DNA from: an uncultured Tidjanibacter sp. | GTDB taxonomy: Bacteria; Bacteroidota; Bacteroidia; Bacteroidales; Rikenellaceae | NCBI GenBank assembly: GCA_947852905.1 | Contig: CANTVF010000002.1 | Location: forward strand, 310,001 to 374,000 | DNA length: 64,000 bases | Direction of reading: 5' to 3' | Shown here: one piece after another, positions 47,037 to 58,661 of the stretch | Numbering within the stretch: the first letter of the stretch is position 1 | Layout: each line of letters opens with the position of its first letter | Notes under the pieces: model-generated | Told to the model about the DNA's origin: nothing | Database searches by the model: none | Seen by the model: only the letters and a program-made list of their open reading frames with translations | Program-made: the position numbers and the translations under genes

Positions 47037-47060
47037 TTCTCCTTTCAAAATCTATTTCTG

Positions 47061-47091
47061 CAAAAATAATAAAAAGGCTTTACCGTACAAC
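47061..47091 (-). promoter_or_regulatory. Promoter of the TerC-family gene
   Basis: Minus strand: GTTG (47091-47088), 19-base spacer, TATTTTTG (47068-47061), 24 bases before the ATG. Confidence 0.65.
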
Positions 47092-47254
47092 TGCAACGCA
47101 TAAACACAAACAATGCTGCAAATATTCCCGAGAGTCAGTCTTAAGAACATAACGTTTTTTCACAATACCTCCCGACCTTGCATATCTCGGCACGAATCAC
47201 GATATTGCGCATGTTCTGCAACTTATCTTCGGGCACGAATAAAACGACAATACA

Positions 47255-47923
47255 ATGAAAAAATACAGAATCGGGGAATACATGAGGGAACTCTCCATAG
47301 TCATTCTCGGCGTCGCCGTAACGTTCATAAGCTCTGCGCTAATATCATCTCACAACACCCGAAAAGACATACGGGACAATATGAGCATGATAAAAATAGA
47401 ACTCGAGGAGAACATAAAGAAAATAGACAAGGCCATAGAAGCCATAGACAAAGACGTGGATGCAGCTTCCGCAATACTGTCAGGCGATCTTAGGTCCATT
47501 CCGACAGACACGCTCGTCGCATACTCGAACAGCCTGACAAACATATCGCTGTTCTCCTATACACAGGACGCCATGGAAATTCTCAAAATCTCCTCCCTCG
47601 CCCCTCACATAGAAAACAAGCAACTGCTACTGGGCATAATCAAATCCTACGAAGCGATGAATTCCATGAAGACCGCCATATCGTATTACCTCGACAACAA
47701 GAAAAAAGCGCTCGACGACGTCACCGAGCGGCTTTCGCCGGAAGAACGCCGCGCAATAACATCATACGACATTTACGATCTATGGGAACTTTACCTCACG
47801 AACGGACATATGGTACACTTTCTCGAATCGTGCAACTACACTCTTGACAAGCGCAATTTCATCAGCGCTAAAAACCATATCCGGGAAGTAATATATTCCA
47901 TAGAGGAAGAATACGGTCTTTAA
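47255..47923 (+). CDS. Single-pass membrane protein with coiled coil, unknown function
   Basis: The 222-residue protein has a basic N-terminus and one membrane helix at about 13-30 (LSIVILGVAVTFISSALI). After it comes a helical region with coiled-coil character (about 38-70, EENIKKIDKAIEAIDKDV), then more helices to the end. The pattern resembles small DUF6090-like membrane proteins of Bacteroidetes, but I am not certain. No catalytic motif is visible. TATCTTCG at 47224-47231 could be a degenerate -7 box. Confidence 0.7.
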   Translation: MKKYRIGEYMRELSIVILGVAVTFISSALISSHNTRKDIRDNMSMIKIELEENIKKIDKAIEAIDKDVDAASAILSGDLRSIPTDTLVAYSNSLTNISLFSYTQDAMEILKISSLAPHIENKQLLLGIIKSYEAMNSMKTAISYYLDNKKKALDDVTERLSPEERRAITSYDIYDLWELYLTNGHMVHFLESCNYTLDKRNFISAKNHIREVIYSIEEEYGL

Positions 47924-48068
47924 CAGCGGCCGAAGGCAATAATCGGCATAGGCAAATTACACGTCCTACGGTCTCCGAGAAATACCGTCGCCGTTTCCAT
48001 TGTTACGCATACGGCAAAAGCCGATAACGGCACAACCGTCCGGCACCCATATAGAATCCCCGATCCGA

Positions 48069-49079
48069 TCAACAGAAATCCACCTGCCCGCCGGACTTAC
48101 TCAAAGCTCCGGAATAAAGTTCGCACACCATGACGTGCCGGGACGGAATATCCCCGCGGGTAGTGATACCGTACCGTTCCGCACTTCGAAATCCGAAACG
48201 GTGATAGTAACCGGGATCACCCACAAGGAATACGACCCCGAATCCCATAGCCGCCGCACGGCTGAGAGCCTCCTCGATAACCGCGGCGCCGAGCGCCTTT
48301 CCTCGGTGTTCCTTCAATACGGAGACGGGCGCCAGAAGCAATCCGCGCCACTCTTCCCCGTCAGGCTGCCGGACGACCGTCTCCGTCAGCATTATATGGG
48401 CTACAAGTCTGCCGCCGTACTCGGCTACCAAAGCGAGTTCAGGAACATAACCGTCGCCCTCACGCAACATGACTGCGAAATCCTGTTCAGAGCCGTCTTT
48501 CACACGTGCCGACTCGAATGCAGTCCTTATCAGGTCGTAAACCTCACCGTAGTCGCTCTGCCGCTCCGGACGCACAGTATATTCCCCGTCGGCAAGCAGA
48601 CGAGCGGCCTTCATGTCGAGACGATATATACAGGCCGCCTCGCCCCACGGCTGAAAACCGTTGCCTATATACCGGAATCCGAAACGTTCGTAATATCCGC
48701 GCAATTCGGTCGTAAGGTACAACGCACCGTAACCGGCCTGCCATGCCTCCCTCCGGCAACGCTCAAGCAGCTTCCCTGCCAGTCCGCGTCCCCGGTAAGC
48801 CTCGTCGACATAAAGCGCGCAAACCCACGGATACAAATCCATACGGCTTATGAAATCATTGGTTAGCAGCCCTACACACCCCACCATATCGTCTCCGTCA
48901 GTAAGGACGAACCAGCGCGGCAATGACGACGGCGTATACAGCGACTCCGTCACACAATCGTCATACACCTCGAAAGGAACCTCCGCCCAGCACGAAGATA
49001 TGTAGGCAACGGCCTCCGCCGCACGCCACGGCTCCTCCCTAAGCGACACCACCTCTATATTTCCTGTATAAATTTCCAT
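48069..49079 (-). CDS. Two-domain GNAT N-acetyltransferase
   Basis: The 336-residue protein joins two GNAT domains. The first (about 1-160) has the acetyl-CoA motif ALYVDEAYRGRGLAGKLLERC; the second (about 168-336) has LAPVSVLKEHRGKALGAAVIEEAL and LVGDPGYYHRFGFRSAERYG, the pattern of the YhbS-like group. Substrates are unknown. The ATG at 49079 (MEIYTGNIEVVSL) was chosen because upstream residues look like intergenic sequence. The hypothetical gene at 49150 lies 70 bases upstream on the same strand. Confidence 0.85.
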   Translation of the reverse strand: MEIYTGNIEVVSLREEPWRAAEAVAYISSCWAEVPFEVYDDCVTESLYTPSSLPRWFVLTDGDDMVGCVGLLTNDFISRMDLYPWVCALYVDEAYRGRGLAGKLLERCRREAWQAGYGALYLTTELRGYYERFGFRYIGNGFQPWGEAACIYRLDMKAARLLADGEYTVRPERQSDYGEVYDLIRTAFESARVKDGSEQDFAVMLREGDGYVPELALVAEYGGRLVAHIMLTETVVRQPDGEEWRGLLLAPVSVLKEHRGKALGAAVIEEALSRAAAMGFGVVFLVGDPGYYHRFGFRSAERYGITTRGDIPSRHVMVCELYSGALSKSGGQVDFC

Positions 49080-49149
49080 ATAACAGCCTATGATGAGTAA
49101 TATGCACAGACCGGCACCGGCCGTATAAGTCAATCCGACATTGCGTATT

Positions 49150-49629
49150 TCAACGCACCGTCTCGTAAACGGTATCGTCGCAGTTGCCGAATACCGTATT
49201 CTCGATCTCCCTGCCGATCTCCGCGATACCGGCGGCATCTGCGCTCATTCTGAGCGCTAGTACGGGAGCGCACTTCAAATGGTCGTAATCCTCAGGCGTA
49301 TTGCCGTAAGTAGTCTCCTCGACACGATAGCCGCGTTCCGCAGCGAACCGTTTCAACCCGTCCAGATAAGGCAGCTGCTCCGCCGACAGCGCCTCGTATT
49401 CTATATCGAACGCCCCGTTGTTCCGCACGAAATAGAGGCAATCCACCCCTTTGGAACATATACCCACGAAATCAGCCCCGTTCCGCTCGGTCTGCATGCC
49501 CCGCAACATATCCGCCAGCCTGTCTGCGGTAATTCCGTCTGCCGCAGGCATGTCTGCCCCCGCAGCATCTTTATCATCCTTGTGTGCATGCCCCCCGAAC
49601 AACTTCGACAAAGCTCCGAACAATCCCAT
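49150..49629 (-). CDS. Hypothetical protein
   Basis: The 159-residue protein starts MGLFGALSKLFGGHAHKDDKD, an amphipathic start followed by a charged linker, then a compact domain (about 45-159) with FVGICSKGVDCLYFVRNNGAFDIEYEAL and LKRFAAERGYRVEETTYGN. No known family recognised, no signal peptide, no catalytic motif. The ATG at 49629 removes 24 residues without support. It may be co-transcribed with the GNAT gene downstream. Confidence 0.7.
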   Translation of the reverse strand: MGLFGALSKLFGGHAHKDDKDAAGADMPAADGITADRLADMLRGMQTERNGADFVGICSKGVDCLYFVRNNGAFDIEYEALSAEQLPYLDGLKRFAAERGYRVEETTYGNTPEDYDHLKCAPVLALRMSADAAGIAEIGREIENTVFGNCDDTVYETVR

Positions 49630-49780
49630 AACGATTATATTTAAATTACTGTACTCTATACACACCGGCCGCCATACACACTTTCCTCCGCCGTATGCCA
49701 CACCGATTAAAGATATGTCTCTTTAAGACATCTATACATCTCGGTGCATAACCGTAACCGAAAATGTTATTCCGACCGGC

Positions 49781-50311
49781 TCAAAGCGTTATGACACGCC
49801 CATCGTCGGCACTCTCGCGACGGACGGCCTCCGTTGCCGATGCCGGATACCCTATCGCCACCGCACAAAGTACGTGGCGGCCTTCAGGAACAGGAAGGAA
49901 ACTTTTCAAATAATCCTCGGCATAACCGGCAGACAGATCGTCCCTGCGACATGGTCGACCGTCTACATGCACCCAACAGCTGCCCAGACCGAGCGATTGC
50001 GCGGCCAGTTGCAGATATGTCGCGGATATAGACGCATTCTCTTTCCAGAGATCGGTCTTTTCGGGATCTCCCATGACGAGTATCGCAAGAGGCGCCCCGG
50101 CTATGAATGCCGATCCGAAATCCCGCATCCCGGCTATGCGTTTCAGCAGTTCGGGCGTATCGACGACCATAAAACTGCTGCTTCGGGTGTTTTTCGACGA
50201 CGGTGCGCCGAGCGCGGCCTTGAGTATTTTCGCTATCTTTTCCTTTTCCACCTGACGGCCATCAAAGTTCCTCACGCTATGACGCGCCTCGACCATTTCC
50301 AGAAAATCCAT
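49781..50311 (-). CDS. Nitroreductase-family flavoprotein
   Basis: The 176-residue protein has the FMN-binding patterns of the nitroreductase fold: FLEMVEARHSVRNFDGRQV (Arg and Ser contacts to FMN), APSSKNTRSSSFMVV, and LAAQSLGLGSCWVHVDGR, ending with VLCAVAIGYPA. Such enzymes use NAD(P)H to reduce nitro compounds or quinones; the real substrate is unknown. A full promoter lies upstream. Confidence 0.9.
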   Translation of the reverse strand: MDFLEMVEARHSVRNFDGRQVEKEKIAKILKAALGAPSSKNTRSSSFMVVDTPELLKRIAGMRDFGSAFIAGAPLAILVMGDPEKTDLWKENASISATYLQLAAQSLGLGSCWVHVDGRPCRRDDLSAGYAEDYLKSFLPVPEGRHVLCAVAIGYPASATEAVRRESADDGRVITL

Positions 50312-50360
50312 AATTATTTCTTTTTATCCGACAAATAATGCGTGGTAAACCCCGCCAGAA

Positions 50361-50393
50361 CAAAGATACGGATAAGCCAAGAGCAAAAGCAAA
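50361..50393 (-). promoter_or_regulatory. Promoter of the nitroreductase gene
   Basis: Minus strand: TTTG (50393-50390), 21-base spacer, TATCTTTG (50368-50361). Confidence 0.7.
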
Positions 50394-50500
50394 TTTATTT
50401 GTATTTTGCCGCGGCGAAGTATCTAAGACGAAGTCAAAGATACTAAAAAGCGGCGTTCCGCAAGCATACGCCACACCGTCTATATTCGCATAAAATAAAT

Positions 50501-50508
50501 TACCTTTG
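50501..50508 (+). promoter_or_regulatory. Candidate -7 box for the HAD gene at 50570
   Basis: TACCTTTG matches the consensus; no TTTG at the usual distance. The leader would be about 55 bases. Confidence 0.5.
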
Positions 50509-50569
50509 CAGGGCGTTGATATAGGATTCGGCGCATACCGGAACGCCGGCACGCAAACAACATAAAATC

Positions 50570-51430
50570 ATGGACAATAAACCCGTAACCATAGCCCTCA
50601 TATACGATTTCGACGGCACCCTCGCACCGGGCAACATGCAGGAATACGAATTCATTCCCGCCGTAGGCAAGAGCAGCGCGGAATTCTGGGAGGAGAGCAA
50701 CCGCATAGCCGAAAAGCAGGATGCCGATCCCATACTCGCCTACATGGCGAAAATGATAGAGTGCGCCCGTCGCAAAAACCTGCCTCTCAAACGCGAGACA
50801 TTCCGTGAATCGGGTCGCCACATAACCTATTACGCGGGTGTGAGGGAATGGTTTTCGAGGATCAACGCTTACGGCGCCTCGAAGGGATTCGAAATACAGC
50901 ATTACATAAATTCATCGGGCATCAAGGAGATAATCGAGGGTACCGACATAGCCCACGAATTCAAGAACATCTATGCATGTTCGTTCCTGTACGACGAATC
51001 GGGCGCAGCATACTGGCCGGCCGTCGGCGTCAACTATACCAACAAGACGCAGTTCATATACAAGATCAACAAGGGTATAGAATCGGTAAGCGACTCCACG
51101 CTCGTCAACCGTTACCTCGAAGAGGAGAAACGTCCGGTACAGTTCAAGCACATGATCTACATAGGCGACGGGACGACCGACATTCCGTGCATGAGGCTCG
51201 TCAAATCGCAAGGCGGTCACTCGATAGCCGTCTACGATCCGCAGGACAGAAGGGCGTTCGACGCCATGCGCCAGCTGATAGACGAAGGCCGTGCCACATA
51301 CGTCTGCCCCGCCGACTATACCGAAGGCGGCGAAATAGACAAGCTGGTCAAGACCATAATAGACAAAATCTACACCGACAATAAAATCAAACGCATGGCC
51401 GAGTCGCTTAAGGTCAACCCGACATGCTGA
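50570..51430 (+). CDS. HAD-family phosphatase
   Basis: The 286-residue protein has HAD motif I as IYDFDGTLAPG (Asp13 nucleophile, Asp15 acid/base) and motif IV as MIYIGDGTTDIPCMRL. The cap region lies between about 20 and 110. This is the phosphoserine-phosphatase-like HAD pattern, but the substrate cannot be assigned. The rdgB gene starts 20 bases downstream, so they are probably an operon. Confidence 0.87.
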   Translation: MDNKPVTIALIYDFDGTLAPGNMQEYEFIPAVGKSSAEFWEESNRIAEKQDADPILAYMAKMIECARRKNLPLKRETFRESGRHITYYAGVREWFSRINAYGASKGFEIQHYINSSGIKEIIEGTDIAHEFKNIYACSFLYDESGAAYWPAVGVNYTNKTQFIYKINKGIESVSDSTLVNRYLEEEKRPVQFKHMIYIGDGTTDIPCMRLVKSQGGHSIAVYDPQDRRAFDAMRQLIDEGRATYVCPADYTEGGEIDKLVKTIIDKIYTDNKIKRMAESLKVNPTC

Positions 51431-51450
51431 AACGACAACGACGAAAAATC

Positions 51451-52038
51451 ATGGCCCGTAAAATCATATTCGCCACCAACAACGCGCACAAAACCGAAGA
51501 GGTGCGCGCCATTCTGGGCGACGGATTCCGGCTCGTCACGCTGCGCGAATGCGGCATAACGGAAGATATACCGGAAGAACAGCCCACAATAGAAGGCAAT
51601 GCGTTGCAGAAAGCACGCTACGTACACGAGCGTACCGGATGCAACTGTTTCGCCGACGACACCGGACTGGAAGTCGAGGCGCTCGGCGGCGCACCCGGCG
51701 TACACTCGGCGCGGTATGCAACCGACGGCCACGACTTCGAGGCGAACACGCGACTGCTGTTGCACAACATGGACGGCGTCACCGACCGCAAAGCACGATT
51801 CAGAACGGTCATCGCATTGATTCTCGACGGCCGCGAATACACCTTCGAAGGCATAGTGAACGGTATCATAACGGAAAAGCCGGCCGGCTCGGCAGGTTTC
51901 GGCTACGACCCCGTATTCGTTCCAGAAGGATATGAGAAAACTTTCGCCGAGATGTCCGCCGAAGAAAAGAACGCCATAAGCCACCGCGGCCGCGCGGTAC
52001 GCAAGTTCGCCGAATTTCTGTCAGGCCTAAAGAATTGA
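51451..52038 (+). CDS. rdgB: Non-canonical purine NTP pyrophosphatase (RdgB/HAM1)
   Basis: The 195-residue enzyme hydrolyses ITP, dITP and XTP to the monophosphates, keeping deaminated purines out of nucleic acids. It begins ARKIIFATNNAHKTEEVRAIL, has ENALQKA-type sequence (EGNALQKARYVHE), FADDTGLEVEALGGAPGVHSARYA and GFGYDPVFVPEGYEKTFAEM, all diagnostic. The ATG at 51451 fits the family start; an in-frame ATG at 51424 would overlap the upstream gene. Confidence 0.94.
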   Translation: MARKIIFATNNAHKTEEVRAILGDGFRLVTLRECGITEDIPEEQPTIEGNALQKARYVHERTGCNCFADDTGLEVEALGGAPGVHSARYATDGHDFEANTRLLLHNMDGVTDRKARFRTVIALILDGREYTFEGIVNGIITEKPAGSAGFGYDPVFVPEGYEKTFAEMSAEEKNAISHRGRAVRKFAEFLSGLKN

Positions 52039-52214
52039 CGGACGACGCCGGGGAATCCGTTACCTACCCTCGCCGCATGCATAAGCCGTAAACCCGACGA
52101 CCGTCTTTCACGACATGCATAGCGGCCGATAACCTGTGCAGGCCACTCCCCGGACACAGTATACCGCAAGTACGGCAATTTGCGACCGCTAAAATACGTT
52201 ATTTCTTTATTCCC

Positions 52215-52222
52215 TATTTTTG
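52215..52222 (+). promoter_or_regulatory. Candidate -7 box directly before uvrB
   Basis: TATTTTTG matches the -7 consensus and ends four bases before the uvrB ATG, so a transcript from it would be leaderless or nearly so. No matching -33 box was found. Confidence 0.4.
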
Positions 52223-52226
52223 CGAC

Positions 52227-54280
<2,054 letters not shown>

Positions 54281-54284
<4 letters not shown>

Positions 54285-54811
54285 AACCGGCCGAAGCCAT
54301 AACACGTGCCATAGATTTTCTGTACGTAGGACCGATACGCCGGATAATCCCGCTGGAAACGTTCCGCTACGCCGTATGCGGCGGCGTCAACATGGCGCTC
54401 GGCAGTCTCGTCATATATCCCATATTGTATAGGTACGTGGTAGACGGGCGTTTTCTCGATCTCGGCATAGTCATGATGTCTCCGCATATATTGACACTGT
54501 TCATGCAGTACCCTATCACGTTCTTCGCGGGATTCTGGCTCAACAGACACGTGACGTTCACGCTCTCGACACTCAAAGGCGGCACGCAACTGTTCCGTTA
54601 CCTGCTGCAATCGGCCGGCTCGTTCCTGTTGAATTACCTGTTGATGAAACTGCTCGTCGAGGTCGCAGACATATATGCCCCCGTAGCAAGGCCCATAACA
54701 GACCTTATCGTCGTAGTATACAGTTATCTCGCGGCAAAATTCTTCACTTTCCGCACAGGCGGCCGCGCTGCCGGCCGCAGCGACGAAACGCGGCGGAAAC
54801 CGAAAGCATGA
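54281..54811 (+). CDS. GtrA-family membrane protein
   Basis: The 176-residue protein has four membrane segments (near 28-50, 60-85, 104-126 and 135-160) and the family pattern FRYAVCGGVNMALGS, FFAGFWLNRHVTF and SYLAAKFFTFR. GtrA-like proteins move lipid-linked sugars or help glycosyltransferases for cell-surface polysaccharides. The 4-base overlap with uvrB implies translational coupling, an unusual partnership that need not be functional. Confidence 0.87.
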
Positions 54812-54954
54812 CAGTCACACTTTGATAGGCAGCGACTTTTCGCACACCTCAACGCCTCTCCGATATACGCGCGGCATTCCTACCGATTTATGCCGCTGTC
54901 TCGACACGGCCTCAGCACCCGAACGACACACTTAGAACCCATACCGAAACAAAA
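54812..54954. other. Intergenic stretch, no gene seen
   Basis: Between the GtrA-family gene and the repeat element. Nothing recognisable. Confidence 0.35.
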
Positions 54955-55121
54955 TGCACGGTATGTCACAACAGGCAATCCGCTTAGTTTATACCGTAAT
55001 TCTGGCTAAGCCGTTTACTCTCCGTAAATTCCTGTATTCCTCGCACTTATGGACTTACATATTACCCGTTCACACACGTTAAAAAGGGTTGCGTCAAAAC
55101 TCAGCATTTTGACACAACCCC
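54955..55121 (-). repeat. Dispersed 3'-flanking element, copy 2
   Basis: On the minus strand it starts with a hairpin (GGGTTGTGTCAAAA, 55120-55107, with TTTTGACGCAACCC, 55099-55086), then ACAGGAATTTACGGA, GAGTAAACGGCTTAGCC and AGAATTACG in the same order as at 41268-41420. It begins 70 bases after the stop of the minus-strand MFS gene. The single non-Watson-Crick pair of the stem is a U-G pair only in RNA of this orientation. Confidence 0.65.
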
Positions 55122-55191
55122 ATATATTTTAAATCAGAAGCCGCCATACCCAGCATAGAGAATTAAGGACACAGCTCAGCCTCATGTAACG

Positions 55192-56604
55192 TCATCTGTT
55201 GCTCCGAAGCGTAAAAGGCTGAGAAACCCTCAGGCCGCTTATAACCGCGGCGGCCAAAGCGAAACCGCCTCCGAGGAACAGACATACCATAGTGCTGTTA
55301 TCGTGCGAAACCAGTCCGAACAACAGAGCTACGAGAGTGGTGCCCAAAGTCTGACCGAGCAGACGTGCCGTTCCCAACATACCGCTGGCACCACCGGAAC
55401 GTTCGGTAGGCGCGGAAGATATTATGGTGCTGTTGTTGGGTGTCTGAAACAGTCCGAATCCGGCGCCGCAGAGAGCCAACCGCCATATTACATCTACCTC
55501 CGCAGCTCCCGGCTTCAGGAACGCGAGAGCGACGAGCCCCACGCAGAACATCGACATGCCTATGCTGCCGAGTACGCCGGGGTGTATGCGTTCTATAAGA
55601 TAACCGGCCACAGGAGCCATTACGAGGGTGGCTATGGGCCACGGAGTTATCAACAGACCGGTCATAACTTCATTGTATCCCATTACGTTCTGAAGGAAGA
55701 AAGGCAGCGACACCATGGCCAGCATCTGCGCCGTAAACGAACATACGGAAGTTATTACAGATAACGTAAATATAGGAATCCTGAGCAGATCCACCGGGAA
55801 CATCGGCGACGACTGCCCCAACTGGCGCCGCACGTACCATGTGCCTATTACCGCGAGCAATATAAGCTGGATCACGATATAATCCGTTCTTTCGTGATGC
55901 GCGAACCCTTCGAGCGTATATATAAGCAACCCGAACGTCAGCGCATTGCCTACGGCGCTGACCGTATCGAAACGCCGTCCGGACCGTTGTTCCTTCCGCG
56001 GCAGGAACTTGTAACCGAGTATCAAGGCGGTCAGGCCCAGCGGTATATTGATAGCGAACAGCCAGTGCCACGACGCTACGGCAAGTATGCCTCCGGCTAT
56101 CGAGGGACCCGCTGCGGCAGAGATAGCCACCACCATGGCATTTATGCCCATTCCGCGGCCTATCTTGCTGCGCGGGTATATGGTACGCAACTGCGCCGTA
56201 TTGACACTGGTAATAGCCGCGGCGCTAAGCCCCTGAAGCACACGCGCGACCGTCAGCATCCAAAACGAGTCGGAAAGCGCACAAGCGAGCGAAGTGACGC
56301 AGAAACACGCGATTCCCCAAAGATATACGCGGTGATACCCGTATATATCGCCAAGCGACGAGAATGCCAGCAGCGTCATCACTATGGCGAGCTGATAACC
56401 GTTTATTATCCACGTGACAGTCGACGGAGAGACGTCGAATTCAACGCTCAGCGTAGGCAGAGCTACATTGATTATATTGATGTCGAGCACCGACATGCAA
56501 ATAGCGAACGATATAGCGACAACCGCCCATATGCGCCTCGGCATGGGCAGACCGTCGCTCGCGAATGCCGCGGCATTTCCATTCAAATTATCCGATACGA
56601 CCAT
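55192..56604 (-). CDS. MFS drug-exporter, DHA2 (EmrB/QacA) type
   Basis: The 470-residue protein has about 14 membrane segments. MSVLDINIINVALPTLSVEFDVSPSTVTWIINGYQLAIV is typical of DHA2 helix 1-2, followed by SLGDIYGYHRVYLWG (motif A) and the motif C-like region with AAGPSIAGGIL. These proton-driven pumps export toxic compounds. It starts 36 bases after the radical SAM gene and is probably in its operon. Copy 2 of the dispersed element follows it. Confidence 0.89.
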   Translation of the reverse strand: MVVSDNLNGNAAAFASDGLPMPRRIWAVVAISFAICMSVLDINIINVALPTLSVEFDVSPSTVTWIINGYQLAIVMTLLAFSSLGDIYGYHRVYLWGIACFCVTSLACALSDSFWMLTVARVLQGLSAAAITSVNTAQLRTIYPRSKIGRGMGINAMVVAISAAAGPSIAGGILAVASWHWLFAINIPLGLTALILGYKFLPRKEQRSGRRFDTVSAVGNALTFGLLIYTLEGFAHHERTDYIVIQLILLAVIGTWYVRRQLGQSSPMFPVDLLRIPIFTLSVITSVCSFTAQMLAMVSLPFFLQNVMGYNEVMTGLLITPWPIATLVMAPVAGYLIERIHPGVLGSIGMSMFCVGLVALAFLKPGAAEVDVIWRLALCGAGFGLFQTPNNSTIISSAPTERSGGASGMLGTARLLGQTLGTTLVALLFGLVSHDNSTMVCLFLGGGFALAAAVISGLRVSQPFTLRSNR

Positions 56605-56639
56605 TTACATTTTTATTTTTATCCGTTGTCGGGAAAAAA

Positions 56640-57605
56640 TCACATTACGCCAGCGGGGCCTTCCCCGTTCCAATCCTGCGACTGATATGCACCGAGTTCA
56701 AGCAACCGTTTTTCGAGCATGGTCCACAACTGTTCGTTACGCACCAACCCCCAGTTGGGACCGTAATGGTATCGTGGCGGCGCCTCGCCTGCAAATCGTT
56801 CGACCACAAGATCGGGACGCAGCCGACGGAGTATGCCGATGAACATATCCATATACTCCGGCAAAGACTTGAAACGGTACTTTTCCGGATGCCTCTCCCA
56901 GTCCGACGCCATAGGGGTGTCGCGGAATATCTGCAACTGATGGAATTTAACCGTAGTGAGCGGCAAAGAATTTATAACGGACGTCTGCTCCAACAACATA
57001 TCGTCGCTTTCGCCCGGCAGCCCCAGAATGAAATGCGCTCCGGTATGAATACCTCTGCCGGCAGTCCGTTCCACGGCACGCCGCGCACACTCGAAATCAT
57101 GACCGCGGTTGACGGCCGCGAGCGTACTGTCGTAACACGACTCTATACCGTACTCTATCGTCACATAACATCTGCGCGACAACTCGGCGAAATAATCCAG
57201 TACCCTTTCGTCCACGCAATCAGGACGTGTTCCGACCACGATGCCGACTACAGCAGGCTCGGCCAACGCCTCGTCGTATATGCCGCGCAGCGTATCCAGC
57301 GGGGCGTAAGTATTGGAAAACGACTGAAAATAGACGAGATACCGCTCGGCCGAACGATACCTGTTGCGATGAAATTCGATTCCCTCGGCTATCTGTTGCG
57401 ATACGCTTTTGGCAGGCTTGCAGTACGACGGAGTGAAAGCATCGTTATTGCAGAACGTACAGCCGCCCGTCCCTACACGTCCGTCACGGTTGGGACACGT
57501 GAATCCGGCATTCACGGCCAATTTCTGCACCCGGCCACCGAACAACCGTTTGAAATAACCCGAATAACTGTTATAAGGACGTTCGTCGCCCCACGGATAT
57601 ATCAT
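56640..57605 (-). CDS. YhcC/TIGR01212-type radical SAM protein
   Basis: The 321-residue protein has the elongated cluster motif of this family, Cys37-x11-Cys49-x2-Cys52 (TCPNRDGRVGTGGCTFCNN), followed by YFQSFSNTYAPLDTLRGIYDEAL and GTRPDCVDE. The family (YhcC) has no firmly assigned reaction that I know of. It lies upstream of the MFS exporter gene on the same strand. Confidence 0.88.
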   Translation of the reverse strand: MIYPWGDERPYNSYSGYFKRLFGGRVQKLAVNAGFTCPNRDGRVGTGGCTFCNNDAFTPSYCKPAKSVSQQIAEGIEFHRNRYRSAERYLVYFQSFSNTYAPLDTLRGIYDEALAEPAVVGIVVGTRPDCVDERVLDYFAELSRRCYVTIEYGIESCYDSTLAAVNRGHDFECARRAVERTAGRGIHTGAHFILGLPGESDDMLLEQTSVINSLPLTTVKFHQLQIFRDTPMASDWERHPEKYRFKSLPEYMDMFIGILRRLRPDLVVERFAGEAPPRYHYGPNWGLVRNEQLWTMLEKRLLELGAYQSQDWNGEGPAGVM

Positions 57606-57799
57606 GACAAAACAATATTACCACATCTCGTATCAACGGCGCCATGCACCCTGCTGACGACATCGCAACACGTAACGGCTCCGACCGCCGATACGCCAAG
57701 AATCGCCGCAATGCAGAACGGAACGCAACCCGGCGACGGACCGCTGCCGCACCGCCGAACGTTTCATATGACTTCACGAATGATTTATACGCGCGCGTA

Positions 57800-58504
57800 T
57801 CATGCCCGGCGCAGGGCTTCGATAAAATCCGGGAACATAGTCCACAGATGCTCCGTCTGCAACCACAGCTCCCGTGCAAGCGCCTCTTTGGAAGGACGCT
57901 CCGAACGGATATCTTTCAGATAGTCTTCGCTCACGGCATGTTCTACAGCCATAAACTCGTCGTAATACGGCTTGAACCGGCTCTTCAAACGAACGACCTC
58001 TCCGTGCGGCAACCTGCCTGTTTTCCGAAATTCATACCACAAAGTCAGCACGACCTTGTCGATATACTTGTCGTTTACATCGTTGATTATGTCATCGAAC
58101 GACTCGAACTCCTCCATGGCAACATAAACATAAGCCAGCGGAACGGTAGCTTCCATATGATCCTCCGGATCGATGTCGAGAATCATCTCGAATATGGCCG
58201 CCGCCATCTCCCAGTCGCCCGCCAGAAAATGGTCTATACCGGAACAGTAACCGGTCACTATGGCCGCCTGCGAATTGGCATCGTCCCAGTCCAATATGGT
58301 CTCGCCTTCGTCGGGAACAATATCCACGAGCCGCTGGAACGAATGCAGGCGCGTATTGCACGCACCTTCGAAATCGCCCTCGGCCTCCTGCCTGCGCGCC
58401 CGCTCGAGTTCTACGCCGAAATCGAAATCGTCGCCTCCGGCAGAAGGCACATAATCGATAACGTAACAGTCATAACCCGCAGGCTTCAATACCGGTTTTC
58501 CCAT
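57800..58504 (-). CDS. Hypothetical helical-repeat protein
   Basis: The 234-residue protein is acidic and helical, with TPR-like stretches (RRQEAEGDFEGACNTRLHSFQRLV and FLAGDWEMAAAIFEMILDIDPEDHMEATVPLAYVYVAMEEF). No signal peptide, so probably cytoplasmic. No family recognised with confidence. Its upstream side faces the tRNA-Thr promoter. Confidence 0.72.
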   Translation of the reverse strand: MGKPVLKPAGYDCYVIDYVPSAGGDDFDFGVELERARRQEAEGDFEGACNTRLHSFQRLVDIVPDEGETILDWDDANSQAAIVTGYCSGIDHFLAGDWEMAAAIFEMILDIDPEDHMEATVPLAYVYVAMEEFESFDDIINDVNDKYIDKVVLTLWYEFRKTGRLPHGEVVRLKSRFKPYYDEFMAVEHAVSEDYLKDIRSERPSKEALARELWLQTEHLWTMFPDFIEALRRA

Positions 58505-58614
58505 TCTCTACGGAGTTTTCTGAAAAAACATCAATTTATCGCCGCGAAGATAACAATAATTGCAGCATTGAATGCACCACGACAACCGCCCCGAGAAAAT
58601 TTTCCCGGCACATT

Positions 58615-58646
58615 TTTCATGTTTCATGAAAAATATCCTATATTTG
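58615..58646 (+). promoter_or_regulatory. Promoter of tRNA-Thr with an internal palindrome
   Basis: TTTC (58615-58618), 20-base spacer, TATATTTG (58639-58646), 15 bases before the tRNA. TTTTTCATG (58613-58621) and CATGAAAAA (58625-58633) form a perfect inverted repeat covering the -33 box and most of the spacer. Confidence 0.65.
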
Positions 58647-58661
58647 CGTCGCACAAAAGAG

